NCBI GenBank assembly: GCA_046351325.1
Contig: JAXLYR010000006.1
Location: forward strand, 1 to 64,000
Source of the DNA: Xiheicaenibacterium sp046351325
GTDB lineage: Bacteria > Myxococcota_A > Polyangia > Polyangiales > Polyangiaceae
Length of the DNA: 64,000 bases
Reading direction: 5' to 3'
Part shown: positions 44,622 to 52,888 of the stretch, in pieces
Position numbering within the stretch: the stretch's first letter is position 1
Layout of the letters: each line of letters starts with the position of its first letter
The notes under the pieces: generated by a model
Told to the model about the DNA's origin: nothing
Seen by the model: only the letters and a program-made list of their open reading frames with translations
The model's database searches: none
Program-made: the position numbers and the translations under genes

Positions 44622-45182
44622 CTACGGTGCCAGAGAGTACTCGAAGCTCCATTTGCCGCGCTCACAGATCGCGGTGTCACAGTCGTAGGAACATCGGTCC
44701 TTGGGGGAGCGGTCGCACGCGGCGCCCACGTCTGGCCGAACTGGCGGGCAGCCGTCCGTGCGCTTGGTGCGGTCCGCCTCGCAATGCCAAGACGGAGCGG
44801 GGTTCGGACCACATAGCTGGTAGCCCTGCACGCCACACGTGCCTTCCGGATAGACACAGAAGCTCCCATCCGGGACTCGAGCTTGGACGCTCGGGTTGTC
44901 AGCTTCCTCGAAGGTCGCGGGACAGCCAGCGGGCAAGGTGTTGCTCGCGCTCGTCGAGACGGTCGCACTCGCCGAGGTCGACGCTGAGGCCGAAGGCGAG
45001 GTCGACGCAGTCGCAGTCGTAGTCGTGGTCGCGCTGGACTGGGCCGTTGCACTGGCGCCAGCGCTCGTCGGGGGTCGAGTCGCCGTGCACCCGTAAGCGA
45101 ACGCGACGAACGAGAGGAGAGCGGCGAGCCCTTGGAGCGGAGCCGAGCGTGGAGTCGAGGCTTGGAGTGTCGAGCGCGTCAT
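44622..45182 (-). CDS. Small Cys-rich lipoprotein
   Basis: 186 aa from the ATG at 45182. The signal ends in LSFVAFAYGC. A long Ser/Thr/Ala linker is followed by a compact Cys-rich domain (GCPATFEEADNPSVQARVPD, SFCVYPEGTCGVQGYQLCG, WHCEADRTKRTDGCPP, CSYDCDTAICERGKWS) with eleven or so Cys. Such domains are common in myxobacterial surface lipoproteins and are stabilised by disulfides. No catalytic residues are visible. Confidence 0.68.
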   Translation of the reverse strand: MTRSTLQASTPRSAPLQGLAALLSFVAFAYGCTATRPPTSAGASATAQSSATTTTTATASTSPSASASTSASATVSTSASNTLPAGCPATFEEADNPSVQARVPDGSFCVYPEGTCGVQGYQLCGPNPAPSWHCEADRTKRTDGCPPVRPDVGAACDRSPKDRCSYDCDTAICERGKWSFEYSLAP

Positions 45183-45348
45183 GACCCGAGAACGCGACCG
45201 AGCTCTCCGGATTACACACCCGTCGCAACAAATCGCTGCAAATTTGCAGAGATTCTGACACCGCGCGACGCGCGAGTGCCAACCCGCAGGGTCGCGAAGA
45301 GGGCACTCGATTGACACCGCTGTAACCGCTCCGAGGCCGATTGGAGAG

Positions 45349-46083
45349 CTACTTCCAGGGGGCGCCCGCCAGCATCGCGACCATCGCGGACGGTTCGTCT
45401 CCCCCGCCCTTCTCACGCAGGAACTTCAGCGCCTTGCCGAGCGGGTTCGCGGTCGCGCGCTCGCGATTGAAAGAGCACTCGAACGTGAGGGGCAGCGTGC
45501 CTATGGTCGTCGGGCTGTACCTCCATCGCCCACAGTTCGTCTGCTCGATCGCGCGCCCCGTGAGCGCCGCGAGCTCGAGGATCGTCCTCCAGAACGAGCT
45601 TTCGTCGTCCTCCTCCGGGAAGCCGTTCGCCTCGAGCTCCGCCTCGTAGGCGCGCAAGGCCTCCATCGGCGAAGCGCAGCGTCGCCCCGCAGCGACCTCC
45701 TCGGCGAGAGCGATGAACGAGGCGTTCGCGAGCGCTTCGACGAACTCGACGTCGACCGACCCTGGGTGAATTGGCTGCTTCAAGAGCGCTGGGTCGCGAT
45801 CGAGCCAAACGTGGCCCGAGGCGCGCTCGACGGCAGTTCGAAGGAAGGCCGGCGGCTCGCACCTGAGGCTGTACGCGATCACCGTCTCCACGCCCGACGG
45901 AGCGTGCCGCCTCGCGTTCAAACAGCGGATGAGCGCGGCGATGGTCGAGAGCGCCTCGGTCGCGGCGATCTCCTCCGCCGTCCTATGATCCGTCTGCACC
46001 CAGAGCCTACGTCCGTCAGGGAGCTCGGCCTGCACGTCCACGCGATCCAATGAGAGAAACACGGTAGCCTCCTTGGCAATCAC
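45349..46083 (-). CDS. Hypothetical protein
   Basis: 244 aa from the GTG at 46083, which has GTGGAGG at a good distance; the longer frame above it is Arg-rich shadow. The protein begins MIAKEATVFLSLDRVDVQAEL and has two regions, a beta-rich N-terminus (DGRRLWVQTDHRTAEE) and a helical C-terminus (EALANASFIALAEEVAAGRR, RAYEAELEANGFPEEDD). No motif was recognised. It is divergent from the SUKH gene across an 84-bp gap. Confidence 0.55.
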   Translation of the reverse strand: MIAKEATVFLSLDRVDVQAELPDGRRLWVQTDHRTAEEIAATEALSTIAALIRCLNARRHAPSGVETVIAYSLRCEPPAFLRTAVERASGHVWLDRDPALLKQPIHPGSVDVEFVEALANASFIALAEEVAAGRRCASPMEALRAYEAELEANGFPEEDDESSFWRTILELAALTGRAIEQTNCGRWRYSPTTIGTLPLTFECSFNRERATANPLGKALKFLREKGGGDEPSAMVAMLAGAPWK

Positions 46084-46167
46084 CTCGACGTTCCTCCACT
46101 GACGAACTGACCCTCGACCCACGAACTCCGGCCGAGCGCGTACGCGTCGTGAGAGGATTCGGCGGCG

Positions 46168-47157
46168 ATGACCAGCCACTTTCGTGACTTCGATCTGGGG
46201 AGCTTCTGGAAAGACAGCGATTATGCTCGCGCAGAGTACGTCGAGCCCTGGCCCGACGACGCGATGATCACCTCGATCGAAGCGGAGCTCGGCGTGCGCC
46301 TCCCCCGCTCGTACGTCGAGCTCATGCGGGTCCAAAACGGCGGCGAGCCGAGGAACACTCGCTTCCCCACGACGAAGGCGACGAGCTGGTCCCATAACCA
46401 CGTGGCCATCACGGGCATCATGGGGATAGGCCGGACGAAGCAGTACTCGCTTTGCGGCTCACTCGGGTCGAAGTTCATGCAAAGCGCGTGGGGCTATCCG
46501 AAGATCGGCATCTGCATTTGCGACTGCCCGTCCGCGGGCCACGACATGATCATGCTCGACTATCGCGAGTGTGGCCCCGAAGGGGAGCCCGCGGTCGTCC
46601 ACGTCGACCAAGAGGCCAAATTCCGCATCACCTTCCTCGCGAAGGACTTCGAGACCTTCGTCCGCGGCCTGGTGAACGAGAGCGTCTACGACACGAGCGC
46701 GGCGGACCTCGCTGCGGCGCTCGACAAGATCGATAACGGATCATTCTCGACGCGGCTCTCCCAGCTGCTCGAGGCGAGCGGCCGACCCGAGCTCGGGCCG
46801 ACCGTGCGCCGGGTCTGCCGCGCACTTACAGAAGAGAAAGGCTACTTCGCGCTCCACTCCGACGAGGCGTCGATGTTCGTCTACGATATTCAGTTCTATC
46901 TGGTCACCACCTCGGAGAAAGTGAAGAACGAGAGCGCTTACCTCGAGGCCTACCCGCAGATCCTGGCCCTCGGGGATGGGGCCTTCGGCACGGGTGGTTA
47001 TGCGCCGAACTTCGTCGCAGAGTGGCTGAAGAAGCGGCTCGCCCAGGGGCAGATCGTGAAGTCGTCCTCCGGAGAACTGTCTTTCAGCGAGGCCTACGCC
47101 GACGCCATCCAAGCCAAGCTGCGGGCGGCGATGACGGAACCCAGCAAAAGCGGCTGA
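46168..47157 (+). CDS. SMI1/KNR4 (SUKH) family protein
   Basis: 329 aa. The SUKH core is clear: IEAELGVRLPRSYVELMRVQ followed by NGGEPRNTRFPT, then CPSAGHDMIMLDYRECGP and EPAVVHVDQEAKFRITFLAK. A helical C-terminal region of about 130 residues (LAAALDKIDNGSFSTRLSQL onward) follows. SUKH proteins include polymorphic-toxin immunity proteins as well as non-immunity scaffolds. No toxin gene is adjacent here, so an immunity role is not supported by context. It is intact and has its own promoter region. Confidence 0.8.
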   Translation: MTSHFRDFDLGSFWKDSDYARAEYVEPWPDDAMITSIEAELGVRLPRSYVELMRVQNGGEPRNTRFPTTKATSWSHNHVAITGIMGIGRTKQYSLCGSLGSKFMQSAWGYPKIGICICDCPSAGHDMIMLDYRECGPEGEPAVVHVDQEAKFRITFLAKDFETFVRGLVNESVYDTSAADLAAALDKIDNGSFSTRLSQLLEASGRPELGPTVRRVCRALTEEKGYFALHSDEASMFVYDIQFYLVTTSEKVKNESAYLEAYPQILALGDGAFGTGGYAPNFVAEWLKKRLAQGQIVKSSSGELSFSEAYADAIQAKLRAAMTEPSKSG

Positions 47158-47185
47158 CGCGAGCTCGGCGGGCAGGCGGGCGCCC

Positions 47186-48115
47186 TCAGGGGGTCGGGGC
47201 CATCACGACGTGCGTGATCTCGCCTGCGACCAACGCGACGTCGAACTCCGCCGTTTGAAGACTGGACGAGGCGATGAAGGAGCGCACGGTGGTCGGGCCC
47301 GGCGGCACGTTGAAAATCACCGCAGAGCCTGCCCCGCTCGTCGCCGTCAACATCGGGTTCGGGATGTTGTTCGCTCCTGAATAGACGGTCGTGGTGCCCG
47401 CGGTCGCGGCGTCGACGCTGACAATCATGTCCGAAGCCAATGTACCGTAAACGAGCCCTGGGTTCTGGTTGCAGTTCGTCACGGCGATGATGATCTGGGC
47501 GCGACCCGGGTCGAGCGTCACGCCCGCGATGGCCGCCGCAGCGTTCGCCTCGTCCACGGTGGCGACAGCCAGGTAGATCCCGTAGGCGTCGGCCGCGATG
47601 GGATTGAAGTAGTGATTGGAGGGAACCAGGTTCGGCCCGGTCGTTCGGAAATACCCGGCGAAGCCAATGGGTGGCAGCGTCGGGATCGTGAGGGGTGGGA
47701 ACTGGGGATCCTGCGAGGTCGTGGTGGCGAGCGGGGTCGCGCACCCGAGGTCCGCTCGGTCGCAGACGTCGATGGTCACGCCGGCGACTGCCTGCGCAGA
47801 CAGCACGTCTCCCGCGCTGCCCTGAACGACCGCGGTAGCGCCGACGGGCCCTGGATAGCTCACCTCGCCGACGCACGCCCAGTCCGGAGCCTCGCCGCCG
47901 GCGCCGCCCATCGCTCCTACACCAGTCGTAGACGTGGACTGGCTCGAAGTGGAGTGGCTCGAAGACGTGCCCGCCCCACCGCCCCCTGCGGCGCCGCTCG
48001 AGGTCGAGGTGGAGCTGCCTCCCCCGCCGTCGCTCGTCGCGTCGTCTCCGCAGGCTGTCAGGAGGGCCACGAGGCACAGACAGCTCGCGCGAATGGAGGG
48101 TTGGGAGGCAGGCAT
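47186..48115 (-). CDS. Lipoprotein with beta-rich body
   Basis: 309 aa. The signal is MPASQPSIRASCLCLVALLT with lipobox LTAC. A Gly/Ser/Thr linker of about 60 residues (with GTSSSHSTSSQSTSTTG) precedes a beta-sandwich-like domain (VSYPGPVGATAVVQGSAGDV, VTIDVCDRADLGCATPL, IYLAVATVDEANAAAA, SAVIFNVPPGPTTVRSFIA). It may be a carboxypeptidase-regulatory-like or DUF-type surface module. The gene is convergent with the SUKH gene, ending 29 bp from it. Confidence 0.65.
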   Translation of the reverse strand: MPASQPSIRASCLCLVALLTACGDDATSDGGGGSSTSTSSGAAGGGGAGTSSSHSTSSQSTSTTGVGAMGGAGGEAPDWACVGEVSYPGPVGATAVVQGSAGDVLSAQAVAGVTIDVCDRADLGCATPLATTTSQDPQFPPLTIPTLPPIGFAGYFRTTGPNLVPSNHYFNPIAADAYGIYLAVATVDEANAAAAIAGVTLDPGRAQIIIAVTNCNQNPGLVYGTLASDMIVSVDAATAGTTTVYSGANNIPNPMLTATSGAGSAVIFNVPPGPTTVRSFIASSSLQTAEFDVALVAGEITHVVMAPTP

Positions 48116-48179
48116 TCTCCGCTGATATCAACCCGCCCCCACGACGTCTACGCACACCGCGAAAAAGCTCCGGGCCGGG

Positions 48180-49472
48180 TCAATGCGATTGTAGGTAGGT
48201 CCGCACGACCTGGCCCCAGGCGGTCGTCGTAAGCGAGTCGTCGTAGGTGACCTGCGTCAGATCGGGTGCGCAGTTGCTGTAGGGTGAGAGCGACCACGCG
48301 AGGTTCGGGATGCTCTTCGCTTCAACGTCGTTATAGAAGGACGACGCGAACGAGGTGTCGCCGTTGAGCGGCCCATATTCGCCGATGATGACAGGGATGT
48401 TGCTCATCGTGTAGCCCGCGGAGGTGGGCGGATAAGAATGGTATTCATATACGACGTTGTCGTAGGGCAGCGGGTCATTGTCGTAGAACCCGATCTTGCT
48501 CGTCCACTGGTTGCCCTGGACGCTGACGATGTGGTGCGGCACACCGAGCTGGTCCTCCTCCGCCCGAATGACCGACACCGCGTGATCCATACGCGAGCGA
48601 ATGTCCGAGTCGGTCGAGCTCAACCCGCCTGGCTCGTTCGCGATCCCGAAGAGGACGAAGGCATCGTCTTTGAAGGTCGTGACCAAGGCCCGATAGACGT
48701 CGTCGGTCGCATTGGACGGCAAACAAATGGCGTCGTCCCCCTGCCCGCACGAGCCCCCATTCGGCTCGACCATCGTCGTGTCGCTCCGCAGGGTGACGAG
48801 GACATAGGTGTTCGGGTGCGCGCCGAGCCCCTTGATGATGTTGGTCATCGCGGTCTTGTAGGCGTTGTCGCTGGTCCAACCGACGACCGGGCTGAAGCTG
48901 TTCATGGATAGCGACAGTCGCAAGAACGTCGGGTGCCACTCTGCGACGAGCGCGTCGAAGACCGCGCCGAGCGCTTGATCACCGCCTGGGTTCGACATCC
49001 AAAACCCGTAGTTATATCCACATAGGAACATGTCATCGACGTTCACGCCGCGTCCGACCCACACGGACTCGGAGGCTCCGTCGGAGACATAGACCTTGTT
49101 GTCGCCAGGCTTCGTCAGGAGCCAACCGGCCGGCATGGCGCTGCCACCGCCCTGTCCTCCAGTCGACGTACCGCCCATTCCACCCGTCTCGAGGCCGCCT
49201 GCCCCGCCCTCATTGGCAGCGCCGCCACCGCCGTTCGCCGCGCCCCCATTGGGAGCGCCCCCGTTGGGAGAGCCGCCGTTCGACGAGCCGCCCTGGCCAT
49301 TGCCACCAGCGTGCTCACCGCCCGCGCCCGACCCACCTGTCGAGGTGTCGTCGCCACACGCGGCGGAGAAGAGTCCGAGGATCGCGACCAAGCAAGTCAG
49401 GGGAAGCGCGCAGCGCGGGGGGCGAACCGAGCCCCCCGACCAAGCGGAGGAGCGGACCAATAGGAGGGGCAT
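48180..49472 (-). CDS. GH5-type glycoside hydrolase lipoprotein
   Basis: 430 aa from the ATG at 49472. The signal sequence (ending LGLFSAAC) is partly encoded by a 38-bp repeat found elsewhere in the window. A repetitive linker (GGSPNGGAPNGGAANGGGG) leads to the catalytic domain. It has VNVDDMFLCGYNYGFWMSNP, HPTFLRLSLSMNSFSP, FGIANEPGGLS (acid/base Glu of NEP) and VIIGEYGPLNG (nucleophile Glu). This is the cellulase/mannanase GH5 plan with (beta/alpha)8 fold. A cell-surface polysaccharide hydrolase is likely; the exact substrate is unknown. Confidence 0.8.
   Translation of the reverse strand: MPLLLVRSSAWSGGSVRPPRCALPLTCLVAILGLFSAACGDDTSTGGSGAGGEHAGGNGQGGSSNGGSPNGGAPNGGAANGGGGAANEGGAGGLETGGMGGTSTGGQGGGSAMPAGWLLTKPGDNKVYVSDGASESVWVGRGVNVDDMFLCGYNYGFWMSNPGGDQALGAVFDALVAEWHPTFLRLSLSMNSFSPVVGWTSDNAYKTAMTNIIKGLGAHPNTYVLVTLRSDTTMVEPNGGSCGQGDDAICLPSNATDDVYRALVTTFKDDAFVLFGIANEPGGLSSTDSDIRSRMDHAVSVIRAEEDQLGVPHHIVSVQGNQWTSKIGFYDNDPLPYDNVVYEYHSYPPTSAGYTMSNIPVIIGEYGPLNGDTSFASSFYNDVEAKSIPNLAWSLSPYSNCAPDLTQVTYDDSLTTTAWGQVVRTYLQSH
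49406..49443 (+). repeat. 38-bp repeat inside the GH5 lipoprotein signal sequence
   Basis: A 38-bp sequence (GCGCGCAGCGCGGGGGGCGA plus 18 further bases) differs at two positions from the one at 61734-61771. Here it encodes part of the signal peptide region of the GH5 lipoprotein; at 61734 it encodes the end of a response regulator. Confidence 0.75.
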
Positions 49473-49608
49473 GGCGACGTGCATGGCAACCCACGCGCCA
49501 AGGCGAAGCGCTCGGATAGCGCGCGTTTCGAGCGTGGGGCGCGCGTGGGTGCGTCCGACGGGACGCGGCGCGCAGCGAGCCCCGCGATCGGCCGGACGCA
49601 CGACCGCG

Positions 49609-50328
49609 TCAGAAGCCCAAGCGCCGGCGCAGCTCGCGTGTGGCCTGCCGAGAGACGGGGACGCGGTGAGCGCCGCGCGTGACGGCGATCGAGCCTCCGT
49701 CGGGCTCGGGTTCGAGCCGCTCGACCTCGTCGAGGTTCAAGAGGTGGCGGCGATCGGTGCGGACGAACTTCGGGGGCAGCCGAGCCTCGAGCTCGCGCAG
49801 CGTGGAGGTCGTGAGCCACGTGCCCGCTGGGGTCACGACCGACACGAGCGCGCCGTCGAAGGACGCATGGATGACGGTGTTCGGATCGACGAGGACGACG
49901 CCGTCACGCGTCTCGATCGGGATGCGCGTCGCGGGCGGAGAGAGGCTCTGCGCGAGCCTCTCGCGCGCGCGGTCGATCGCCTGGCCCAGACGCGCCGCTG
50001 TCACGGGCTTGAGCACGTAGTCGGTCGCGCCGAGGTCGAAGGCTTCGATCGCGTGCTCTCGATGGGCGGTCACGAAGATGACCGGCAGCGTCGGCGGGAG
50101 GGCTGCGCGGAGCGCGAGTCCGGTGCGCTCGGGTTGGGGGCCAACGCTCGCGGGCATCGAAATATCGAGGACGAGGACGTCGGGTCGAGCGATGGCGACG
50201 CGCTCGAGCACCTCGTCGCCGCTCGCACAGACGCAGACGATCTCGAGGTCCTCCAGGCCCTCGAGGAGGCGCACGAGACGCTTACGCGCTTGTAACTCAT
50301 CGTCGGCGACGAGCACGCGCAAGGCCAT
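49609..50328 (-). CDS. LytTR-type response regulator
   Basis: 239 aa. The receiver has VLVADDELQARKRLVRLLEG, VLVLDISMPA (phospho-Asp) and VIFVTAHREHAIEAFDLGA, TDYVLKP (switch Lys). The C-terminal LytTR DNA-binding domain contains IHASFDGALVSVVTPAGTWL and FVRTDRRHLLNLDEVERLE. It binds direct repeats upstream of target genes after phosphorylation. Its start overlaps the stop of the LytS-type kinase gene (TGATG), so the two are a coupled pair. Confidence 0.9.
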   Translation of the reverse strand: MALRVLVADDELQARKRLVRLLEGLEDLEIVCVCASGDEVLERVAIARPDVLVLDISMPASVGPQPERTGLALRAALPPTLPVIFVTAHREHAIEAFDLGATDYVLKPVTAARLGQAIDRARERLAQSLSPPATRIPIETRDGVVLVDPNTVIHASFDGALVSVVTPAGTWLTTSTLRELEARLPPKFVRTDRRHLLNLDEVERLEPEPDGGSIAVTRGAHRVPVSRQATRELRRRLGF

Positions 50329-51317
50329 CAGCCGACCCTCGGGATGGAGAGCGCCGCGCGCGTTCGGCCCGCGGAAGCGGCAGGCCCGACGGAGAGCGTC
50401 GCGCGTGGCCCGTGCGCGAGCGCGACGCGCTTTCGAAGCGTCGGCAGGCCTGCGGTCGCGACGTCGGGCGCGGGCGCGTAGGGGCCGGGGTTCTCGACGA
50501 CCAAGCGGAGCTCGCGCGGGGCGCGGGTCGCGCGGATCTCGATGAGGCCCCGATGACCTTTGCGGGGACCGTGCTTGAGCGCGTTCTCGACCAACGTGAG
50601 GAGCGAGAGGGGGACGATCTCGGCGGCGTCGTCGGCCGCGTCGACGTGGAGCTCGCAGCTGAACGCGCCCTCGTCGCGAATGCGGTGAAGCTCCAGCAGA
50701 TCGCGCGCAAGCGAGAGCTCGCGGGCGAGCGGCCAGCGCTCGAGCTCGAGCGCCTCGAGCACGGAGCGCATCATCGCGGCGAGGCGCAGCAGCGCCTCCT
50801 CCGCGACCTTCGGATCCTCGGCGCACCACTCGGCGATCGCGTTGAGCGTGTTGTAGAGAAAATGCGGATCGAGGTGCGCGCGCACGGCGTTCAGCCGCGC
50901 GACCTCGAGGCTCAGCTCGATGTCGATGTCGCGCCCGAGCCCCCAGCCGCCGATCGCGTAGAGCACCGCCGCGACGACCAAGCTGCCCTCGTCGGTGAGG
51001 AAGGTCACGCCGAGACCGAGCGCGCGCGAGAGGCCCAGGCCGACGACGAGGCCGCTCGCCGCTGCGCTCGCGGCGTAGGCGACGAGGCCGAGCGCGCTCC
51101 GCGCCGCGCGACGCTCGCGCGCCGAGGCCGCGAGCGCGCGCCATGACCACGGCGCGAACACGACGAACGCGAGCGTCATCGCGAACGGGACGAGCGCCGC
51201 GCGAGCGCCGCCGCCGTAGCGCCACTCGACGGCGACGAGGGTCGCGGCGACGAGCGCGATCGGCACGGCTCGTCGCGGCACCGCGAGCGCGGTCCGCGTC
51301 GAGAGGAAGCGATCCAT
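50328..51317 (-). CDS. LytS-type sensor histidine kinase
   Basis: 329 aa from the ATG at 51317, just inside the frame of the membrane protein upstream. About four TM helices occupy the N-terminal half (LVAATLVAVEWRYGGGARAA, LVPFAMTLAFVVFAPWSW, ALGLVAYAASAAASGLVVG, SLVVAAVLYAIGGWGLG). The conserved His_kinase region is HLDPHFLYNTLNAIAEW, followed by PLSLLTLVENALKHG (N box) and AGLPTLRKRVALAHG. It pairs with the LytTR regulator. The first 142 bp overlap a small membrane protein in another frame, which is odd and may hide a frameshift. Confidence 0.85.
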   Translation of the reverse strand: MDRFLSTRTALAVPRRAVPIALVAATLVAVEWRYGGGARAALVPFAMTLAFVVFAPWSWRALAASARERRAARSALGLVAYAASAAASGLVVGLGLSRALGLGVTFLTDEGSLVVAAVLYAIGGWGLGRDIDIELSLEVARLNAVRAHLDPHFLYNTLNAIAEWCAEDPKVAEEALLRLAAMMRSVLEALELERWPLARELSLARDLLELHRIRDEGAFSCELHVDAADDAAEIVPLSLLTLVENALKHGPRKGHRGLIEIRATRAPRELRLVVENPGPYAPAPDVATAGLPTLRKRVALAHGPRATLSVGPAASAGRTRAALSIPRVG

Positions 51318-51583
51318 CGAAGGAGGTGCGGCACGCGCTCGGCCGCGAGGTCGAAGAGGACGAAGAGCACGAGCGGCGGCGCGAGGAGGGTCGCGCCGAA
51401 CCACGCGAAGAGGTACGCGAGCCCACACGCTGCGCCCGAGTCGCTGGACGGCCCGCCCGAGAGGAACGCGACGTCGCTCCGCATCCCGACGATGGATAGC
51501 ACCGTGGCGACCGCCGCGAACATCGCCGCGAGGACGAGCGCGACGATGCGGATCGGCGTGAGCAAACGCTCGCGTTTCATCAC
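51176..51583 (-). CDS. Small membrane protein overlapping the sensor kinase
   Basis: 135 aa. Two strong TM helices are visible (IRIVALVLAAMFAAVATVLS and LAYLFAWFGATLLAPPLVLF), but the last 45 residues are Arg/Ser-rich and look like a shadow of the kinase frame. The protein begins with MMKRERLLTP at an ATGA overlap with the gene upstream. A single indel near 51317 would instead make it the first two helices of a longer six-helix sensor kinase. As sequenced it is a separate small protein overlapping the kinase by 142 bp. Confidence 0.5.
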   Translation of the reverse strand: MMKRERLLTPIRIVALVLAAMFAAVATVLSIVGMRSDVAFLSGGPSSDSGAACGLAYLFAWFGATLLAPPLVLFVLFDLAAERVPHLLRWIASSRRGPRSRCRDEPCRSRSSPRPSSPSSGATAAALARRSSRSR

Positions 51584-52728
51584 GCGCCTCCTCGAGCGCG
51601 CGCGAGCGCCCAGAGCGGGCCCGTGCGCGTCCCGTACGCGATGACGGCGTCCGCAGTGAGGTTTCCCGCCGCGTAGCGCGAGCGGCCGTCGACAGGGAAC
51701 CCGGCGAACTCGAGGCTGGTGAGCAGGCCGTCGAGGAACTCCTCGTCATCGAAGGCCTTGGCACCGACGATCGCGAGCCCGGACGCGCCAGCGTTGGCCC
51801 CGACGATCGGGATCGTCGGCCCCGAGTCGATGTCGTCGCTGCCCGGGCGCGACGCGGGCCACTCTCGCGACCACGCGAAGCCGACGAGCGAGCGTCCGAG
51901 CGCCCTGCGCGCGAGCGCGTATTGCTCGCGGGCGAAGTCCTCGTCGACGAGGAGCAACATGTCGGCGACGAGCCAAATCGTCGAGCCCTCGGGGCCCTCG
52001 ACGGCCGCGCCGTCGTACCTCAACCTCGAGACGAGGAGGCCCGTCCCGGGATCGACGAGGTGCGCGCGGGCGTGCTCGACCCATCGGGTGAAGAGCTCGG
52101 CGTGCGCGTCGGGCTCGCCTCGCGCGACGTCGTGCAAGCGGATCGCCGCGAGCGCGACGGCGTTGCAGAACATCCAGGCCTCGTCGGGGTAGCTCTCGCC
52201 GAGGAGCGCGGGCCCGCGCTCGATCTGCTCGCGCGCGCGCCGCACCCAAACCTCGGCCACGACCTCGCGATCGGGGCCCGCGTCTACCAACTCCAAGGCG
52301 GCGAGCATCAGCGCGATCTCACCGTCGACGAAGAGGCTCCGCCCTCGCTGGTCGACGAACCGCGCGCGCCTCGCGTACGGCAGGAGGAAGTGATTCATCC
52401 CGCCGCCGTCGAGCTCCGCGATCGTGGTCCGCGCGATGCGATCCATCGCGGCGACGTAGCGCGCTCGCGCGGGTGGATCCTTCGCGGCGTCGTTGGCGAA
52501 CGCGAGCGCGGTGAACATCCTCGACATGAGGACCCACTCGGGGTTGGTCTTGTGGAGCTCCGCTTCGCGCGAGGCACCGAGGCGCCGCGGAGCCTCCCAA
52601 TCCTCGAGCAGGCGCTCGTGGAGCGGCGCGGCCACCTCCTCGGGCGTCGTGCTGAAACCAGCGTGGAGCGACGTGAGCGCGGCCGCGATCGCGAGCGCGA
52701 GGCAGACGACAGTTCGAACGATGCGCAT
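51580..52728 (-). CDS. (alpha/alpha)6-barrel-like protein upstream of the LytS/LytTR pair
   Basis: 382 aa with a hydrophobic N-terminal signal or anchor (MRIVRTVVCLALAIAAALTS). The body is helical with YARRARFVDQRGRSLFVDGE, ESYPDEAWMFCNAVALAAIR and DPGTGLLVSRLRYDGAA. These segments resemble the (alpha/alpha)6-barrel of linalool dehydratase/isomerase-like and related glycosidase-fold proteins. It ends in the TGA that overlaps the membrane protein start. It is the first gene of the two-component operon, so it may produce or bind the signal that the kinase senses. Enzymatic activity is not established. Confidence 0.55.
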   Translation of the reverse strand: MRIVRTVVCLALAIAAALTSLHAGFSTTPEEVAAPLHERLLEDWEAPRRLGASREAELHKTNPEWVLMSRMFTALAFANDAAKDPPARARYVAAMDRIARTTIAELDGGGMNHFLLPYARRARFVDQRGRSLFVDGEIALMLAALELVDAGPDREVVAEVWVRRAREQIERGPALLGESYPDEAWMFCNAVALAAIRLHDVARGEPDAHAELFTRWVEHARAHLVDPGTGLLVSRLRYDGAAVEGPEGSTIWLVADMLLLVDEDFAREQYALARRALGRSLVGFAWSREWPASRPGSDDIDSGPTIPIVGANAGASGLAIVGAKAFDDEEFLDGLLTSLEFAGFPVDGRSRYAAGNLTADAVIAYGTRTGPLWALARARGGA

Positions 52729-52777
52729 GCGGCAGAACGTGAGCCCGCCCTCAGATTTCTGCCGCGCCTCTCTTTTT

Positions 52778-52819
52778 GAGCGGTCGAAAGTCGGTGGTGA
52801 ACGGTCGAAGGTCGGAGGG
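52778..52819 (+). repeat. Two imperfect 21-bp tandem units
   Basis: GAGCGGTCGAAAGTCGGTGG plus one base and GAACGGTCGAAGGTCGGAGG plus one base follow directly after each other in the intergenic region between the barrel-like protein and the POTRA lipoprotein. It could be a regulator binding site. Confidence 0.55.
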
Positions 52820-52888
52820 CGCGCTGGGCAGGCCGAGAAGGTGCTCGCGGGTCGAGCGACGTCGGCGCGAGGATTAGGAAGACCAACC

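Noticed and set aside
46628..46825. Short reverse frame inside the SUKH gene
   Set aside because: Arg-rich shadow without motif or start signal.
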